Positions 25,136 to 34,807 are shown, numbered from the stretch's first letter. The stretch: 48,485 nucleotides of DNA from Proluteimonas flavola (GCF_021191705.1 NZ_JAIWPU010000022.1:1-48485), one strand, 5' to 3'. Numbers and translations are program-made. Notes: generated from the sequence alone by a model not told the origin.

Positions 25136-28100
25136 ATGCCGCCCACCCTGCAGTCCGCTCTGTCCCGCCCGGCCACCCGCCGTCTCGCCGGTTCGATCCA
25201 CGCCGCGCTCGTCCTCGGCGTGGCGGCATTCGCACTGCCCGTCATGGCGCAGACGCCAGCCGATGCCGATGCGGCCCAGACCCTCGATGCGGTCCAGGTC
25301 ACCGGCTCGCGCATCCAGCGGCAGAGCAGCAACACCGAGACCGCCCAGCCGATCAGCGTGATCGCAGGCGAGGTCTTCGTCGAACGTGGCTTCACCAATG
25401 CCGCCGAGGCGGTGAACCAGCTGCCGCAGGTGATCGGCTCGCTGACCGACGCGGGCGACCAGGATGGCGGGCAGACCGGCAAGCAGTTCATCAACCTGTT
25501 CAATCTGGGCTCCGAGCGCACCCTGACCCTGGTCAACGGGCGTCGTTTCGTGAGTTCCAACGCCGCGGGTGGCGGGCACGGCGGCAACCAGGTCGACCTC
25601 AACAACATTCCGGCCAGCCTGATCGACCGGATCGAAGTGGTGCAGGCGACCGGTTCGGCGGTGTACGGCTCCGATGCGGTCGCCGGCGTGGTCAACATCA
25701 TCCTCAAGAGCCGGTTCGAGGGCGCGGAGTTCGACGCGCAGACGGGGCTTTCGGAGCGCGGCGACTACGAGCGCCACGCCTTCAGCCTGACCGGCGGTAC
25801 CGGCTTCGCCGATGGCCGCGGCAGCCTCATCGTCAACGTCGACTGGTCGAAGTCCGGCGCGCTGGTGGCCACCGACCGGCCCTGGACTTCGCGCGGTTTC
25901 ACCTTCGCGCCCAACCCCGCCAACACCTCGGGCAGCGACGGCATTCCGGCCTCGATCGGCCGCGAGGACCACCGCATGTCCGAGCACCCGGAAGGCGGCA
26001 CGCTCTACATCGCGCCGGCGCCGCTGGCGCAGTTCCGGCTCAACATCGGCGGCGGCCCGGTGCGCTTCGACAACACCGGCAGCCTGGTGCCCTACGACGT
26101 CGGCGACTACATCCAGCCCGCCTACGCGTTCGGCGGCGACGGCCTGAAGATCTCCGAGCTCACCGCGGTGCGCACGCCGGTCGAACGCCACGTGCTGACC
26201 GCCCTGGGCCATTACGACCTGACCGACCGCATGCGGCTGAGCGCGGAGGTCATGAGCGCGGAGATGAGCGCGTTCGAACCGATCAACCAGGGCGCCTACA
26301 ACTCCACGCTGCTGACCACCCAGCCCAGCGGCGCCCTGCGGTTCACCACCGACAATCCCTTCCTGAGCGACCAGGCGCGCGGCGTGCTGACCGGCGCCGG
26401 CGTCAGCAGCTTCTGGCTGTCGCGCTTCCACACCGACATCCTCCCCGACTCGGGCGTCAGCAGCCGCAGCAGGACCCAGCGTGGCGTGCTCGCCCTGGAC
26501 GGCAACTTCGAGGCCGCTGGGCGCTACTTCCACTGGAACACCTTGGCCAACTTCGGTCGCAGCGAAGGCAGCTTCAGCAGCTACGGCATCCTGCAGCAGA
26601 ACTGGCTGCAGGCGATCGACGCGGTCCGCGACGGCAGCGGCAACATCGTGTGCCGGGTCGCACTGACCGATCCCGGCACCGCCTGTGCGCCGCTGAACCT
26701 GTTCGGCATCGGCCAGGCCAGCCAGGCCGCGCGCGACTACGTCACCGGCGTGTTCGGCGCGCAGTACGAAACCCGCCAGAACAACTACCAGGTCAACATC
26801 GGCGGCGAACTCGCCGAGCTGCCGGCCGGCGCGCTGAACGTCGTCGCCGGCTGGGAATACCGCAAGGAATTCTCCGACTACCGGCCGTACGAGACCTCTG
26901 CACGGGGCCTGGGACGCAGCACGCCCGTCGCCTCGATGCGCGGCGAGTACGACACCAGCGAGTTCTACGGCGAGCTGCTGGTGCCGGTGCTCGGCAACGG
27001 CGTGACCCTGGGACCGGTGACCGGGCTGGAGTTCGACGCGTCCTACCGCACCGTCGACAACTCGCTGGCAGGCGACAACGAAGCGGTCTCGGCCGGCATG
27101 CGCCTGACCCTCCTCGAGGACCTCACCCTGCGCGGCACCTGGAACAAGACCTTCCGCGCGCCGAGCCTGTACGAACTGTTCCAGCCGCGCTCGATGATCA
27201 CCGACTCGGGCGTCGATCCCTGCGACAGCCGCTACATCAACACCGGTGCGAATGCCGCGTTGCGTTCGGCGAACTGCCGAGCCGAGCTGGCAGCGCTGGG
27301 CCTGGATCCCAACGCGCCGTTGAACTCGCTGATCACCAACGTGCCCACCGAGATGTACAGCGGCGGCAACACCGCGCTGCGCAACGAACTGGCGGAATCG
27401 TGGACGGCCGGCATCGTCTACGCCCCGCGCCAGGTGCCCGGCCTGTCGCTGGAGCTCGACTACGTCGAACTGAAGATCAAGGACGCGATCTCGTCCTTCA
27501 ACGCCGCCTCGACGATGCAGGCCTGCTACGACCAGCCGGTGCCGAACGCGTACTGCGACAACTTCGAGCGTGGCGCCGACGGGCAGATCGTGCAGGGTTC
27601 GATGCAGGTCGGCTTCACCAATGCCGGCTACGTCGATTTCGGCGCGACCAGCTTCGCCGCCAGCTACCGCCTGCCGCTGGGCGACCGTTTCGGCAGCCTG
27701 GATCTCGGGCTGAACGTCATGAAGATGCGCAAGCTGCTGGTCTCGGTGTCGGGCCTGGGCTTCGACGCGTACGACGCGGTGGGCACCGGCCTGCTGGCGA
27801 GCTCGCTGGTCGGGCCCACGCCGGAATACCAGGCGCGGTTCAACGCCCGCTGGGAGACCGGCCCGGTGACGGTCAACTGGAACACGCAGTGGTACGACTC
27901 GGTGGTCTACGACCACAGCTACACCGTCGAGACGCGCGACATCCTGGGTGTGCCGAGCACGATCAAGCACGACGCATCGGTGCAGTACGCACTCACCGAC
28001 CGGCTGTCGCTGCGCTTCATCGTCAACAACGTGTTCGACCGCGAGCCGCCGATCAACATCGCGGTCGGTGCCGGTGCCTACAACGATCTGTCGGACGTGA

Positions 28101-28141
28101 TCGGCCGCTACTACTTCGCCGGCGTGAACTACCGCTTCTGA
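25136..28141 (+). CDS. TonB-dependent outer-membrane receptor
   Basis: A 1001-residue receptor for active uptake across the outer membrane. The signal peptide runs to about residue 40 (VMAQ). The TonB-box/plug region begins with AAQTLDAVQVTGSRIQRQSS. The plug domain (about 60-180) contains RTLTLVNGRRFVSSN and IDRIEVVQATGSAVYGSDAVAGVVNII. The remainder is a 22-strand barrel ending in the outer-membrane signal YRF. AGGAG at 25123-25127 fixes the start. The GSRI..R plug opening marks the Xanthomonad/Caulobacterial type often linked to peptide or glycan use. Given the peptidases that follow, a peptide-like ligand is likely, but this is inference. Confidence 0.95.
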   Translation: MPPTLQSALSRPATRRLAGSIHAALVLGVAAFALPVMAQTPADADAAQTLDAVQVTGSRIQRQSSNTETAQPISVIAGEVFVERGFTNAAEAVNQLPQVIGSLTDAGDQDGGQTGKQFINLFNLGSERTLTLVNGRRFVSSNAAGGGHGGNQVDLNNIPASLIDRIEVVQATGSAVYGSDAVAGVVNIILKSRFEGAEFDAQTGLSERGDYERHAFSLTGGTGFADGRGSLIVNVDWSKSGALVATDRPWTSRGFTFAPNPANTSGSDGIPASIGREDHRMSEHPEGGTLYIAPAPLAQFRLNIGGGPVRFDNTGSLVPYDVGDYIQPAYAFGGDGLKISELTAVRTPVERHVLTALGHYDLTDRMRLSAEVMSAEMSAFEPINQGAYNSTLLTTQPSGALRFTTDNPFLSDQARGVLTGAGVSSFWLSRFHTDILPDSGVSSRSRTQRGVLALDGNFEAAGRYFHWNTLANFGRSEGSFSSYGILQQNWLQAIDAVRDGSGNIVCRVALTDPGTACAPLNLFGIGQASQAARDYVTGVFGAQYETRQNNYQVNIGGELAELPAGALNVVAGWEYRKEFSDYRPYETSARGLGRSTPVASMRGEYDTSEFYGELLVPVLGNGVTLGPVTGLEFDASYRTVDNSLAGDNEAVSAGMRLTLLEDLTLRGTWNKTFRAPSLYELFQPRSMITDSGVDPCDSRYINTGANAALRSANCRAELAALGLDPNAPLNSLITNVPTEMYSGGNTALRNELAESWTAGIVYAPRQVPGLSLELDYVELKIKDAISSFNAASTMQACYDQPVPNAYCDNFERGADGQIVQGSMQVGFTNAGYVDFGATSFAASYRLPLGDRFGSLDLGLNVMKMRKLLVSVSGLGFDAYDAVGTGLLASSLVGPTPEYQARFNARWETGPVTVNWNTQWYDSVVYDHSYTVETRDILGVPSTIKHDASVQYALTDRLSLRFIVNNVFDREPPINIAVGAGAYNDLSDVIGRYYFAGVNYRF

Positions 28142-28184
28142 ACGGCATGCGCTGAGCCATGCGTGCGCGGTCATCGCGCACTTC

Positions 28185-28212
28185 GCCCGGGCCGCCGCGT
28201 CGCGGCCCGGGC
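28185..28212 (+). other. Intercistronic GC hairpin after the receptor gene
   Basis: A perfect 11-bp stem GCCCGGGCCGC / GCGGCCCGGGC with a 6-base loop lies between the receptor and the first amidohydrolase. It has no T-run. It may protect the receptor mRNA end and partly attenuate downstream transcription. Confidence 0.6.
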
Positions 28213-28236
28213 CGACACGACACTCTGGAGACATCG

Positions 28237-30273
28237 ATGCGACTGTTCGCCACCGCCGGCCGCCTGGCCGCCACCGGTCTGATGCTGACCCTGCTCGCGG
28301 CATGCGCGTCCGAACGCGCCGCTACGGTACCGGGCGACGCGCGCTACACGATGGTCGCCAACGGCGAGACGGTCGGTCACCTGCGCGGTGCGCTGGAGGA
28401 CGGCACGCTGCACGTCGACTTCCACGTCGACAACAACGGCCGGGGGCCGAAGCACCGCGAGACGATCACGCTGTCGGAGGCCGGTGTGCCGCTGGCGTGG
28501 CGGATCGAGGGCACCTCCCTGATGGGCGGGCCGGTGCAGGAGCAGTACCACTACGCGGACGGCGTGGCCCGCTGGCAGAGTCAGGCCGACAGCGGTGAGA
28601 CACCGGCGGCGGATGCACCGCTGTACGTGGTCAACGATGCCAGTCCGTGGGCGCTGATCGTCTATGAGCGGCTGCTGCGCGAGGCGCCCGGCCAGCGTCT
28701 GGACGTGGTGCCCGGCGGCACCCTGCGGCGGGAAGAGGTCACCACCTTGCCCGACACCGGCGGCGGTCTGTCGCTGGTGCGCATCGTCGGTCTCGACCTG
28801 GCGCCCGAATACCTGGCGCTCGATCGCGACGGCGCGGTGTTCGCGCTGCTCGGCAGTGCCGGCACCGCGATCCGCGAGGGCGAAGAAGCCGCGGCGGAGC
28901 CACTGCGCGCGGCCGTCGGCGATGCCGAGACCGCGCGCAACGTCGATCTGCAGCAGCGCCTGTCCACCGTGCACGACGCAGGATTCGCGGTGCGCAACGT
29001 GCGCGTGCTCGACCCCGTGTCGGCGGCGCTGTCCGCGCCCGCCACGGTGGTGGTGCGCGATGGCCGGATCGACAGCGTGGTCGCCGTCGATGCCGCGCTC
29101 GATGACGCGATTGCGGTCTACGAAGGCGACGGCGGCGTGCTGCTGCCGGGCCTGCACGACATGCATGCGCATACCTCGATCGACACCGGCTGGTGGTACC
29201 TCGCCGCCGGCGTGACCACGATCCGCGACATGGGCAACGACAACCAGCGGCTGGCCGATCTGATGCGCCGGATCGAGGCCGGCGAACTGGCCGGCCCGCG
29301 CATCGTGCGCAACGGATTCCTGGAAGGCCGCAGCCCGTACTCGGCACGCAACGGCGTCGTCGCCGACACGCTCGACGACGCCCTGCAGGCGGTGCGCGAC
29401 TACGCACGCGACGGCTTCTGGCAGATCAAGATCTACAACTCGATGAATCCCGGGTGGATCGCGGCGATCGCCGACGAAGCGCATCGCCTCGGCCTGGGCG
29501 TGACCGGACACGTGCCGGCGTTCACCACGCCCGACGCGATGATCGAAGCGGGCTATGACGAGATCGCCCACTTCAACCAGCTCGCGCTGGGCTGGGTGCT
29601 GGAGGACGGCGAGGACACGCGCACGCCGCTGCGCCTGACCGCGATGGCGCGCCTGGCCGGTTTCGACTTGCAGGCCTCGCCGCGCGTGGCGCATTCGCTG
29701 GCGCTGATGCGCGAGCGCGGCATCGCGCTCGATACCACCGCGGTGATCCTCGAGCGGCTGATGCTCAGCCGTGCGGGCGGCATTTCCCCGGGCGGCGAAC
29801 ATTTCCTCGACCACATGCCGGTCAGCTACCGCCGGTTCCGCTATCGCACCTACGTGCCGGACCTCACGCCCGAACTCGACCGCGACTACCACGCGGGCGT
29901 GGACAAGATGCTCGAAGCGATGAAGCTGCTGCACGACAACGGCGTGCCGCTGCTGCCGGGCACCGACGACGGTACCGGATTCACCGTGCATCGCGAGATC
30001 GAGCTGTACGCGCGTGCGCTCGGCAATGCCGATGCGCTGCGTGCCGGCACCGTGGGCGCGGCGACCTACCTCGGCCTGGCCGATACCTACGGCACGCTGG
30101 CCCCCGGACAGGCGGCCGACTTCTTCCTGGTGCCGGGCGATCCGCTGCAGGACATCAACGCGATCCGCAAGGTGCGTCTGGTCTCGCGCGCCGGCCGCAT
30201 CTACCAGCCGGCGGCGATCTACGAGGCGCTGGGCGTGGTGCCGTTCGTCGATGCGGCGGAGCGCGTGCATTGA
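28237..30273 (+). CDS. Amidohydrolase lipoprotein with extra N-terminal domain
   Basis: A 678-residue predicted periplasmic lipoprotein (lipobox LAAC, C23). Residues about 34-225 form a beta-rich domain of unknown family (NGRGPKHRETITLSEAG, then a WQS segment). The imidazolonepropionase/prolidase-like amidohydrolase barrel occupies about 250-678. Metal-site residues are complete: H310 and H312 (HDMHAH), K398 (QIKIY), H425 (TGHVP), H445 (AHFN) and D577 (GTDD). Such binuclear enzymes often cleave dipeptides or acylated amino acids. The start is set by GGAG at 28227-28230 and the signal peptide. The next gene begins within its stop (TTGA). Confidence 0.88.
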   Translation: MRLFATAGRLAATGLMLTLLAACASERAATVPGDARYTMVANGETVGHLRGALEDGTLHVDFHVDNNGRGPKHRETITLSEAGVPLAWRIEGTSLMGGPVQEQYHYADGVARWQSQADSGETPAADAPLYVVNDASPWALIVYERLLREAPGQRLDVVPGGTLRREEVTTLPDTGGGLSLVRIVGLDLAPEYLALDRDGAVFALLGSAGTAIREGEEAAAEPLRAAVGDAETARNVDLQQRLSTVHDAGFAVRNVRVLDPVSAALSAPATVVVRDGRIDSVVAVDAALDDAIAVYEGDGGVLLPGLHDMHAHTSIDTGWWYLAAGVTTIRDMGNDNQRLADLMRRIEAGELAGPRIVRNGFLEGRSPYSARNGVVADTLDDALQAVRDYARDGFWQIKIYNSMNPGWIAAIADEAHRLGLGVTGHVPAFTTPDAMIEAGYDEIAHFNQLALGWVLEDGEDTRTPLRLTAMARLAGFDLQASPRVAHSLALMRERGIALDTTAVILERLMLSRAGGISPGGEHFLDHMPVSYRRFRYRTYVPDLTPELDRDYHAGVDKMLEAMKLLHDNGVPLLPGTDDGTGFTVHREIELYARALGNADALRAGTVGAATYLGLADTYGTLAPGQAADFFLVPGDPLQDINAIRKVRLVSRAGRIYQPAAIYEALGVVPFVDAAERVH

Positions 30274-31496
30274 GGCGTCCATGGCATGCAGCGGCTGCGC
30301 TGTGCCTGCTGGCGGCCCTGGCGCCGGTGGCGGCGCAGGACCTGGTGGTGCGCGGCGCGACCGTCATGACCGCATCGGACGCCGGCACCCTCGACGCGGC
30401 GGACGTGTGGGTACGGGACGGACGCATCGCCGGTGTCGGGCCTAATCTCGCGGTGCCGGCGGGCACGCCGGAAGTGGACGGCCGCGGACGGCACCTGACA
30501 CCGGGCATCGTCGATCCGCATTCGCACATCGCGACCGGCGGCCACAACAACGAGATGACCGCGCCGTTCACGCCCGAAGTGCGGATCGTCGACGTCATCG
30601 ATCCGCGCCACCATGAGTTCCTGCTCGCCATCGCCGGCGGCACGACGACGCAGCTCATCCTGCCCGGCTCGGCGAATCTGATCGGCGGGCAGGGCGCGGT
30701 GGTCAAGAACCGCATCGGCGAACCGCTGGACCGCATGCTCGTCGCGGATGCACCGATGGCGATCAAGTTCGCCATCGGCGAGAACCCGATCCGCACCTAC
30801 GGCGCGAAGGGCCGCACGCCGGCCTCGCGCATGGGCTCGGTCGCCGCACTGCGCGAGCGCTTCGCCTCGTTGCGCGCAGCCGATGCGCGCGGCAGCGCGG
30901 CGGGCAAGGACGGCAGCAGGACCAGCGAGTCGGACCGCATCCTGCGCGAGCTGACCGCCGGCCGCGCGTATGCGCACATCCACGCCTATCGCGCCGGCGA
31001 AATGGACACCCTGATCGCGATCGCGCGCGAGGCCGGTTTCACCATCCGCGCGTTCCACCACGCGACCGAGGCCTACAAGATCGGTCCGCAACTGGCGCAG
31101 GCCGGCATCGCCGCCGTGGTCTGGAGCGACTGGTTCGGCGTCAAGGCCGAAGCCTGGGACGCGATTCCGTGGAATGCCTCGATGCTGCTGGAGCAGGGCA
31201 CGCACGTGGCCCTGCACAGCGATTCGGTCGACATCACCCGCCGCATGCACCAGGAGGCGGCCAAGGTCGTGCGCTACGGCGCGACGCGCGAGCAGGCGCT
31301 GCGCATGATCACGCGCGATGCGGCCTGGGTGCTGGGTCTGGAGGACCGCATCGGTTCGATCGAGACCGGCAAGGACGCGGACCTCGTGCTCTGGGACGCC
31401 GACCCGTTCAGCGCGGCCGCACGCGTGCAGCAGGTCTACATCGAGGGGCAGCGCTATTTCGATCGTGCGAGCGCGGATGCGGAGATCGCGCCATGA
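30270..31496 (+). CDS. Periplasmic amidohydrolase, active-site intact
   Basis: A 408-residue exported amidohydrolase-superfamily enzyme. The TTG start overlaps the previous stop and is followed directly by a signal peptide (about 1-23, AAQ), which supports it. Metal ligands are H84 and H86 (DPHSH), K166 (AIKFAIGENP), H236/H238 (HIHAY), H263/H264 (FHHATE) and D318 (HSDS). The barrel is closed by the beta-strand cap KDADLVLWDADPFS. The family hydrolyses C-N bonds in dipeptides, N-acyl amino acids or cyclic amides. It is coupled by ATGA to a paralogue lacking these residues, suggesting a two-subunit enzyme. Confidence 0.88.
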   Translation: MRRPWHAAAALCLLAALAPVAAQDLVVRGATVMTASDAGTLDAADVWVRDGRIAGVGPNLAVPAGTPEVDGRGRHLTPGIVDPHSHIATGGHNNEMTAPFTPEVRIVDVIDPRHHEFLLAIAGGTTTQLILPGSANLIGGQGAVVKNRIGEPLDRMLVADAPMAIKFAIGENPIRTYGAKGRTPASRMGSVAALRERFASLRAADARGSAAGKDGSRTSESDRILRELTAGRAYAHIHAYRAGEMDTLIAIAREAGFTIRAFHHATEAYKIGPQLAQAGIAAVVWSDWFGVKAEAWDAIPWNASMLLEQGTHVALHSDSVDITRRMHQEAAKVVRYGATREQALRMITRDAAWVLGLEDRIGSIETGKDADLVLWDADPFSAAARVQQVYIEGQRYFDRASADAEIAP

Positions 31497-32779
31497 GCCG
31501 TCTGCGCCTGACCGCGGCCTGTATGCTCGCCGCGCTCGCGATGGCCAGCGCCACGTCGGCCAGCGCCGCATCGACCGCGATCGTCGGCGCACGCCTGCTG
31601 CCGGTGGCCGCGCCGGTCATCGAGGCCGGCACGCTGGTGATCGGCGACGATGGCCGCATCGCCGCACTGGGTCCGGTCGGAACGGTCGAGGTGCCTGCCG
31701 GCGCGCGCCGCATCGATGCGACCGGCCTGACGGTGTATCCGGGCCTGATCGATTCGGAGACCAGCCTCGGCCTGGCCGAGCGCGACATGGAGTTCGCCGC
31801 GCACGACGTGCTGGAAGCATCGGCGCCGATGTTTCCGCAGGGCCGCGTGGCCGACGCCTTCAATCCCGATTCCGCGCATCTGGAAGTCGTGCGCGCCAAC
31901 GGCATCACCCACGCCGTGGTCGCGCCGGGCGACAGCCTGCCGGTGACGGGGCAGGGTGCGCTGGTGCAACTGGCCGCCGGTCCGCAGGGGCATGTCGTGC
32001 GTTCGCCGCTGGCGCTGTACGTCAACGTCAGCGAGCGCGTGTCCGGCGAAGGCGCACCCGGGACGCGCATGGGCGTGGCCGCGCAGCTGCGGCAACTGCT
32101 GACCGATGCGCGTGCACGCCTGGCGGATGCGTCGGCGCGGGCGAAGCCGGATCCGCGTCTCGACGCACTGGCGCCGGCCCTGCGCCGCGAGCAGCCGGTG
32201 GTGATCTCGGCGACCTCCTCGCAGGACGTCCGCCTGGCGCTGTCGCTGGCGCGGGAATTCGATCTGGACCTGATCCTGTCCGACGTCATCGATGCCGAAG
32301 ACCAGTTCGATGCGATCGCCGCGGCCGGCGTGCCGGTGATCCTCGGGCCGATCCAGTTGCTGCCGCGCGCGACCCAGCGCTACGACGCGCACTACCGCGT
32401 CCCGGCGCAGCTCGCGGCGCGCGGCATCCGCTTCGCGTTCTCGTCCGGCGGCGTCGCGCAGATCCGGCGCTTCGGCTATCCGCGCATGGCGCAGATGCGC
32501 AGCCTGCCGTATCTCGCCGGCCTGGCCACCGGTTACGGACTCGACGCCGATGTCGCGCTCGAGGCACTGACCCTGGCGCCGGCCCGCATCTGGGGCGTGG
32601 ACGCTGCGATGGGCAGCCTCACGGTCGGCAAGCGTGCGCATCTCGTCATCGCCACCGGCAGTCCGCTCGAACCGGTCAGCGATGTCCGCCATGTGTTCAT
32701 CGATGGCCGCGAGGTGCCGCTCGACAGCTACCAGAGCCGCCTGCGCGACCGCTATCGCACGCCGGGTGCGCCGCGATGA
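31493..32779 (+). CDS. Amidohydrolase-fold protein lacking metal ligands (probable pseudoenzyme)
   Basis: A 428-residue exported protein with signal peptide (about 1-26, ASA) and overall amidohydrolase architecture: N-terminal beta cap, VYPGLIDSETSLG at the HxH position, and the closing KRAHLVIATGSPLEP cap. Where the HxH should be there is S88-E-T90. The barrel strands that should carry the two histidines read VVISATSSQ and LILSDVID, and the final Asp region reads AFSSGGV. So all metal ligands seem replaced although the fold is kept and the frame is intact. ATGA overlaps on both sides indicate it is made with its active neighbour. A structural or regulatory partner role is inferred. Confidence 0.82.
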   Translation: MSRLRLTAACMLAALAMASATSASAASTAIVGARLLPVAAPVIEAGTLVIGDDGRIAALGPVGTVEVPAGARRIDATGLTVYPGLIDSETSLGLAERDMEFAAHDVLEASAPMFPQGRVADAFNPDSAHLEVVRANGITHAVVAPGDSLPVTGQGALVQLAAGPQGHVVRSPLALYVNVSERVSGEGAPGTRMGVAAQLRQLLTDARARLADASARAKPDPRLDALAPALRREQPVVISATSSQDVRLALSLAREFDLDLILSDVIDAEDQFDAIAAAGVPVILGPIQLLPRATQRYDAHYRVPAQLAARGIRFAFSSGGVAQIRRFGYPRMAQMRSLPYLAGLATGYGLDADVALEALTLAPARIWGVDAAMGSLTVGKRAHLVIATGSPLEPVSDVRHVFIDGREVPLDSYQSRLRDRYRTPGAPR

Positions 32780-34272
32780 CGTCCCGCAGCGCCGCCCCGC
32801 ATCGACGTCACCGCGCGCCCGCGTGGCTGATGGTCGCCGGACTCGCCATCGCGGGCGCCACGGCCCCGGTGCTCGCCGCACGCGCCGACGCCACGTTGCC
32901 TGCGCCCGCACAGGCGCAGTGGACATGGTCGGACGGGACTCCGGCCACGCCGCGCGCGATCACCGTCATCGCCGAGGAAGTGCCGCTGCCCGCTGCCGAT
33001 GGCACCGCGGAGGCGACCGTGTTCTCGACGAGCTACTTCGCCGCCGGCGACGAGGACGGGGCACGTCCGGTGGTGTTCTTCTGGAACGGCGGACCGGGCA
33101 GTGCCGCCGTCGGCATGCACGCGACGTTCGCGCCGCGCACGCCCGGCGCCGCGCCTGACGCCGCCGGTGCGCGTGGCAGCCGCGACAATCCGCACAGTCC
33201 GATCGACATCGCCGACCTGGTGTTCGTCGATCCGGTGGGCACCGGCTACAGCCGTGTGCTGCGCGAAGGGGCAGGTGCGCAGCACTGGGGCGTCGTCCAG
33301 GATGCCGGTTCGGCGGCGCGCTTCGTCGCGGCCTGGCTGCGGCGGCACGGCCGACAATCGCATCCGGTGATCCTGGTCGGACAGAGCTACGCCGGCATCC
33401 GCGTGCCGCTGGCGGCGCAGGCGCTGCGCGATGCGATGCCGGCACTGGATCTGCGCGGCCTGCTGCTGGTCTCGCCCTCGACCGGCGGCCCGCGTGCCGA
33501 TACGGCGGATCCCGACGCGCAGGCGCTGCGCGCACGCACGCGCTGTCACGGACACCTCGCGGTCTATGCGCAGACGGCGGCCTTCCATGGCGTCGGCGCA
33601 CAGGCGGGTCGCGCCCCGGCGGACATCGCCGCCGATGTCGAAGCCTTCCTGCGCACGCGCGACACCTTCGACGCCGACGACCACGCGCGCATCGCGGCCG
33701 ATACCGGCATGCCGCTCCAGGACGTGACCGCGGCCGGCGGCTGCGTGCCGCCGCTCGCGTTCCAGACCGGCCTGCTCGCCGCGCGCGGCGATCGCATCGG
33801 CACGGCCGACACGCGGCGCCACGCGCCGCTCGCGCTGACCCGCACGCGCCAGCCGCCCTACGACGACCCGTCCACGTCGCCTTACACGCTCGACTACGAT
33901 CTCGACGCGGCCTGGCGGCACTACCTGCGCCACGAGATCGGCTATCGCACCGACGCGCCCTACGTGCGGCTGTCGCTGGAGGCGCACGGCGCCTGGGACT
34001 GGTCGTGGCCGGCGCAGGCCGGCGCGTCCACCGCAGCGGTACTCGGCAGCCTGCTCGCGCAGGTGCCGGCGCTGCAGGTGCGGGTCGCCGTGGGCTATTA
34101 CGACCTGTCGGTCGCGTATCTGGAGCCGGTGCGCGTGTTCGAGGCGGCCGGGCTGCCCGGCCCGCGGTTCACGATCACGCGCTACCCCGCCGGACATGCG
34201 GTGCATTCGGATGCGGACGCGCGTGCGCGTTCGTTCGCCGATCTGCGGGCTCTGATCGGAGGCGTGCCATGA
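32776..34272 (+). CDS. S10 serine carboxypeptidase-like protein (first copy)
   Basis: A 498-residue exported S10 peptidase that would remove C-terminal residues in the periplasm. The N-terminus is basic with a signal segment to about residue 38. Family motifs: FFWNGGPGS (about 101-109), VGTGYS, the nucleophile in GQSYAG (S204, where GESYGG is usual), D443 (GYYDL) and H474 (PAGHAVHS). The Glu-to-Gln change next to the nucleophile is of interest, because that Glu pairs with a substrate-carboxylate-binding residue in yeast carboxypeptidase Y. It overlaps the preceding gene by ATGA and ends 20 bases before the convergent regulator gene. Confidence 0.88.
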   Translation: MTSRSAAPHRRHRAPAWLMVAGLAIAGATAPVLAARADATLPAPAQAQWTWSDGTPATPRAITVIAEEVPLPAADGTAEATVFSTSYFAAGDEDGARPVVFFWNGGPGSAAVGMHATFAPRTPGAAPDAAGARGSRDNPHSPIDIADLVFVDPVGTGYSRVLREGAGAQHWGVVQDAGSAARFVAAWLRRHGRQSHPVILVGQSYAGIRVPLAAQALRDAMPALDLRGLLLVSPSTGGPRADTADPDAQALRARTRCHGHLAVYAQTAAFHGVGAQAGRAPADIAADVEAFLRTRDTFDADDHARIAADTGMPLQDVTAAGGCVPPLAFQTGLLAARGDRIGTADTRRHAPLALTRTRQPPYDDPSTSPYTLDYDLDAAWRHYLRHEIGYRTDAPYVRLSLEAHGAWDWSWPAQAGASTAAVLGSLLAQVPALQVRVAVGYYDLSVAYLEPVRVFEAAGLPGPRFTITRYPAGHAVHSDADARARSFADLRALIGGVP

Positions 34273-34292
34273 GCGCGCCGGTCCAAGGTTCT

Positions 34293-34781
34293 TCAGCCGG
34301 CGCGGTAGGCCGACAGCGGCAGCGCCGTGCTGGCCTTCAGGTCCTCGACGACGATCGAACTGCGCATGTCGGAAATCTCGCTGCATGCGGCAACGCGCCC
34401 GAGGATTTCGCGGAAATGGTCGAGGTCGCGGGTGACCGTCTTGATCAGGAAGTCGCCATCGCCGGTGACCATCGCGCACTCCAGGATCTCGGGGCATTCC
34501 TCCACCAGTTCGCGGAAGGCCGAGGCCGGATCCGCGTTGTGACGCAGACGGACATGCACGTAACACTTCAATCCCAGACCGAGCCGCACCGGCTCCAGCA
34601 GCGCGGCGTAGCCGCGGATCAGACCCGCGCCACGCAGATGCTTGATGCGCCGCGAGCACTGCGAGTGCGACAGATGCACCACGTCGGCCAGCTCCATCAT
34701 GGTGATGTCGCCCTGGCGCTGCAGCGTGTCGAGGATGCGCAGGTCGTGCTGGTCGAGGCGGACGTCGGCGGGTGGGGACAT
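34293..34781 (-). CDS. Lrp/AsnC-family transcriptional regulator
   Basis: A 162-residue regulator. The N-terminal winged helix-turn-helix spans about 8-60 (LDQHDLRILDTLQRQGDI, then LSHSQCSRRIKHL as recognition helix). The C-terminal RAM (ligand-binding ferredoxin-like) domain spans about 70-150, with AMVTGDGDFLIKTVTRDLD. Lrp/AsnC proteins form dimers to hexadecamers and sense amino acids. It is divergent from the aminotransferase operon and convergent with the receptor operon, so it is the likely local regulator of both. A palindrome in the 62-base divergent gap is the obvious operator. Confidence 0.93.
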   Translation of the reverse strand: MSPPADVRLDQHDLRILDTLQRQGDITMMELADVVHLSHSQCSRRIKHLRGAGLIRGYAALLEPVRLGLGLKCYVHVRLRHNADPASAFRELVEECPEILECAMVTGDGDFLIKTVTRDLDHFREILGRVAACSEISDMRSSIVVEDLKASTALPLSAYRAG

Positions 34782-34807
34782 CGGGGCGTGGCTCCTGTCG
34801 GTATCGA

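Noticed and set aside
25028..28303. Long minus-strand open frame (about 1090 codons) opposite the TonB receptor
   Set aside because: Same reasoning: a shadow of a well-supported receptor gene, no start signal or motif.
34270..34340. ATGA overlap at the end of the first S10 gene, as if another coupled gene followed
   Set aside because: The frame runs antisense through the Lrp-like regulator with no motif; probably chance.
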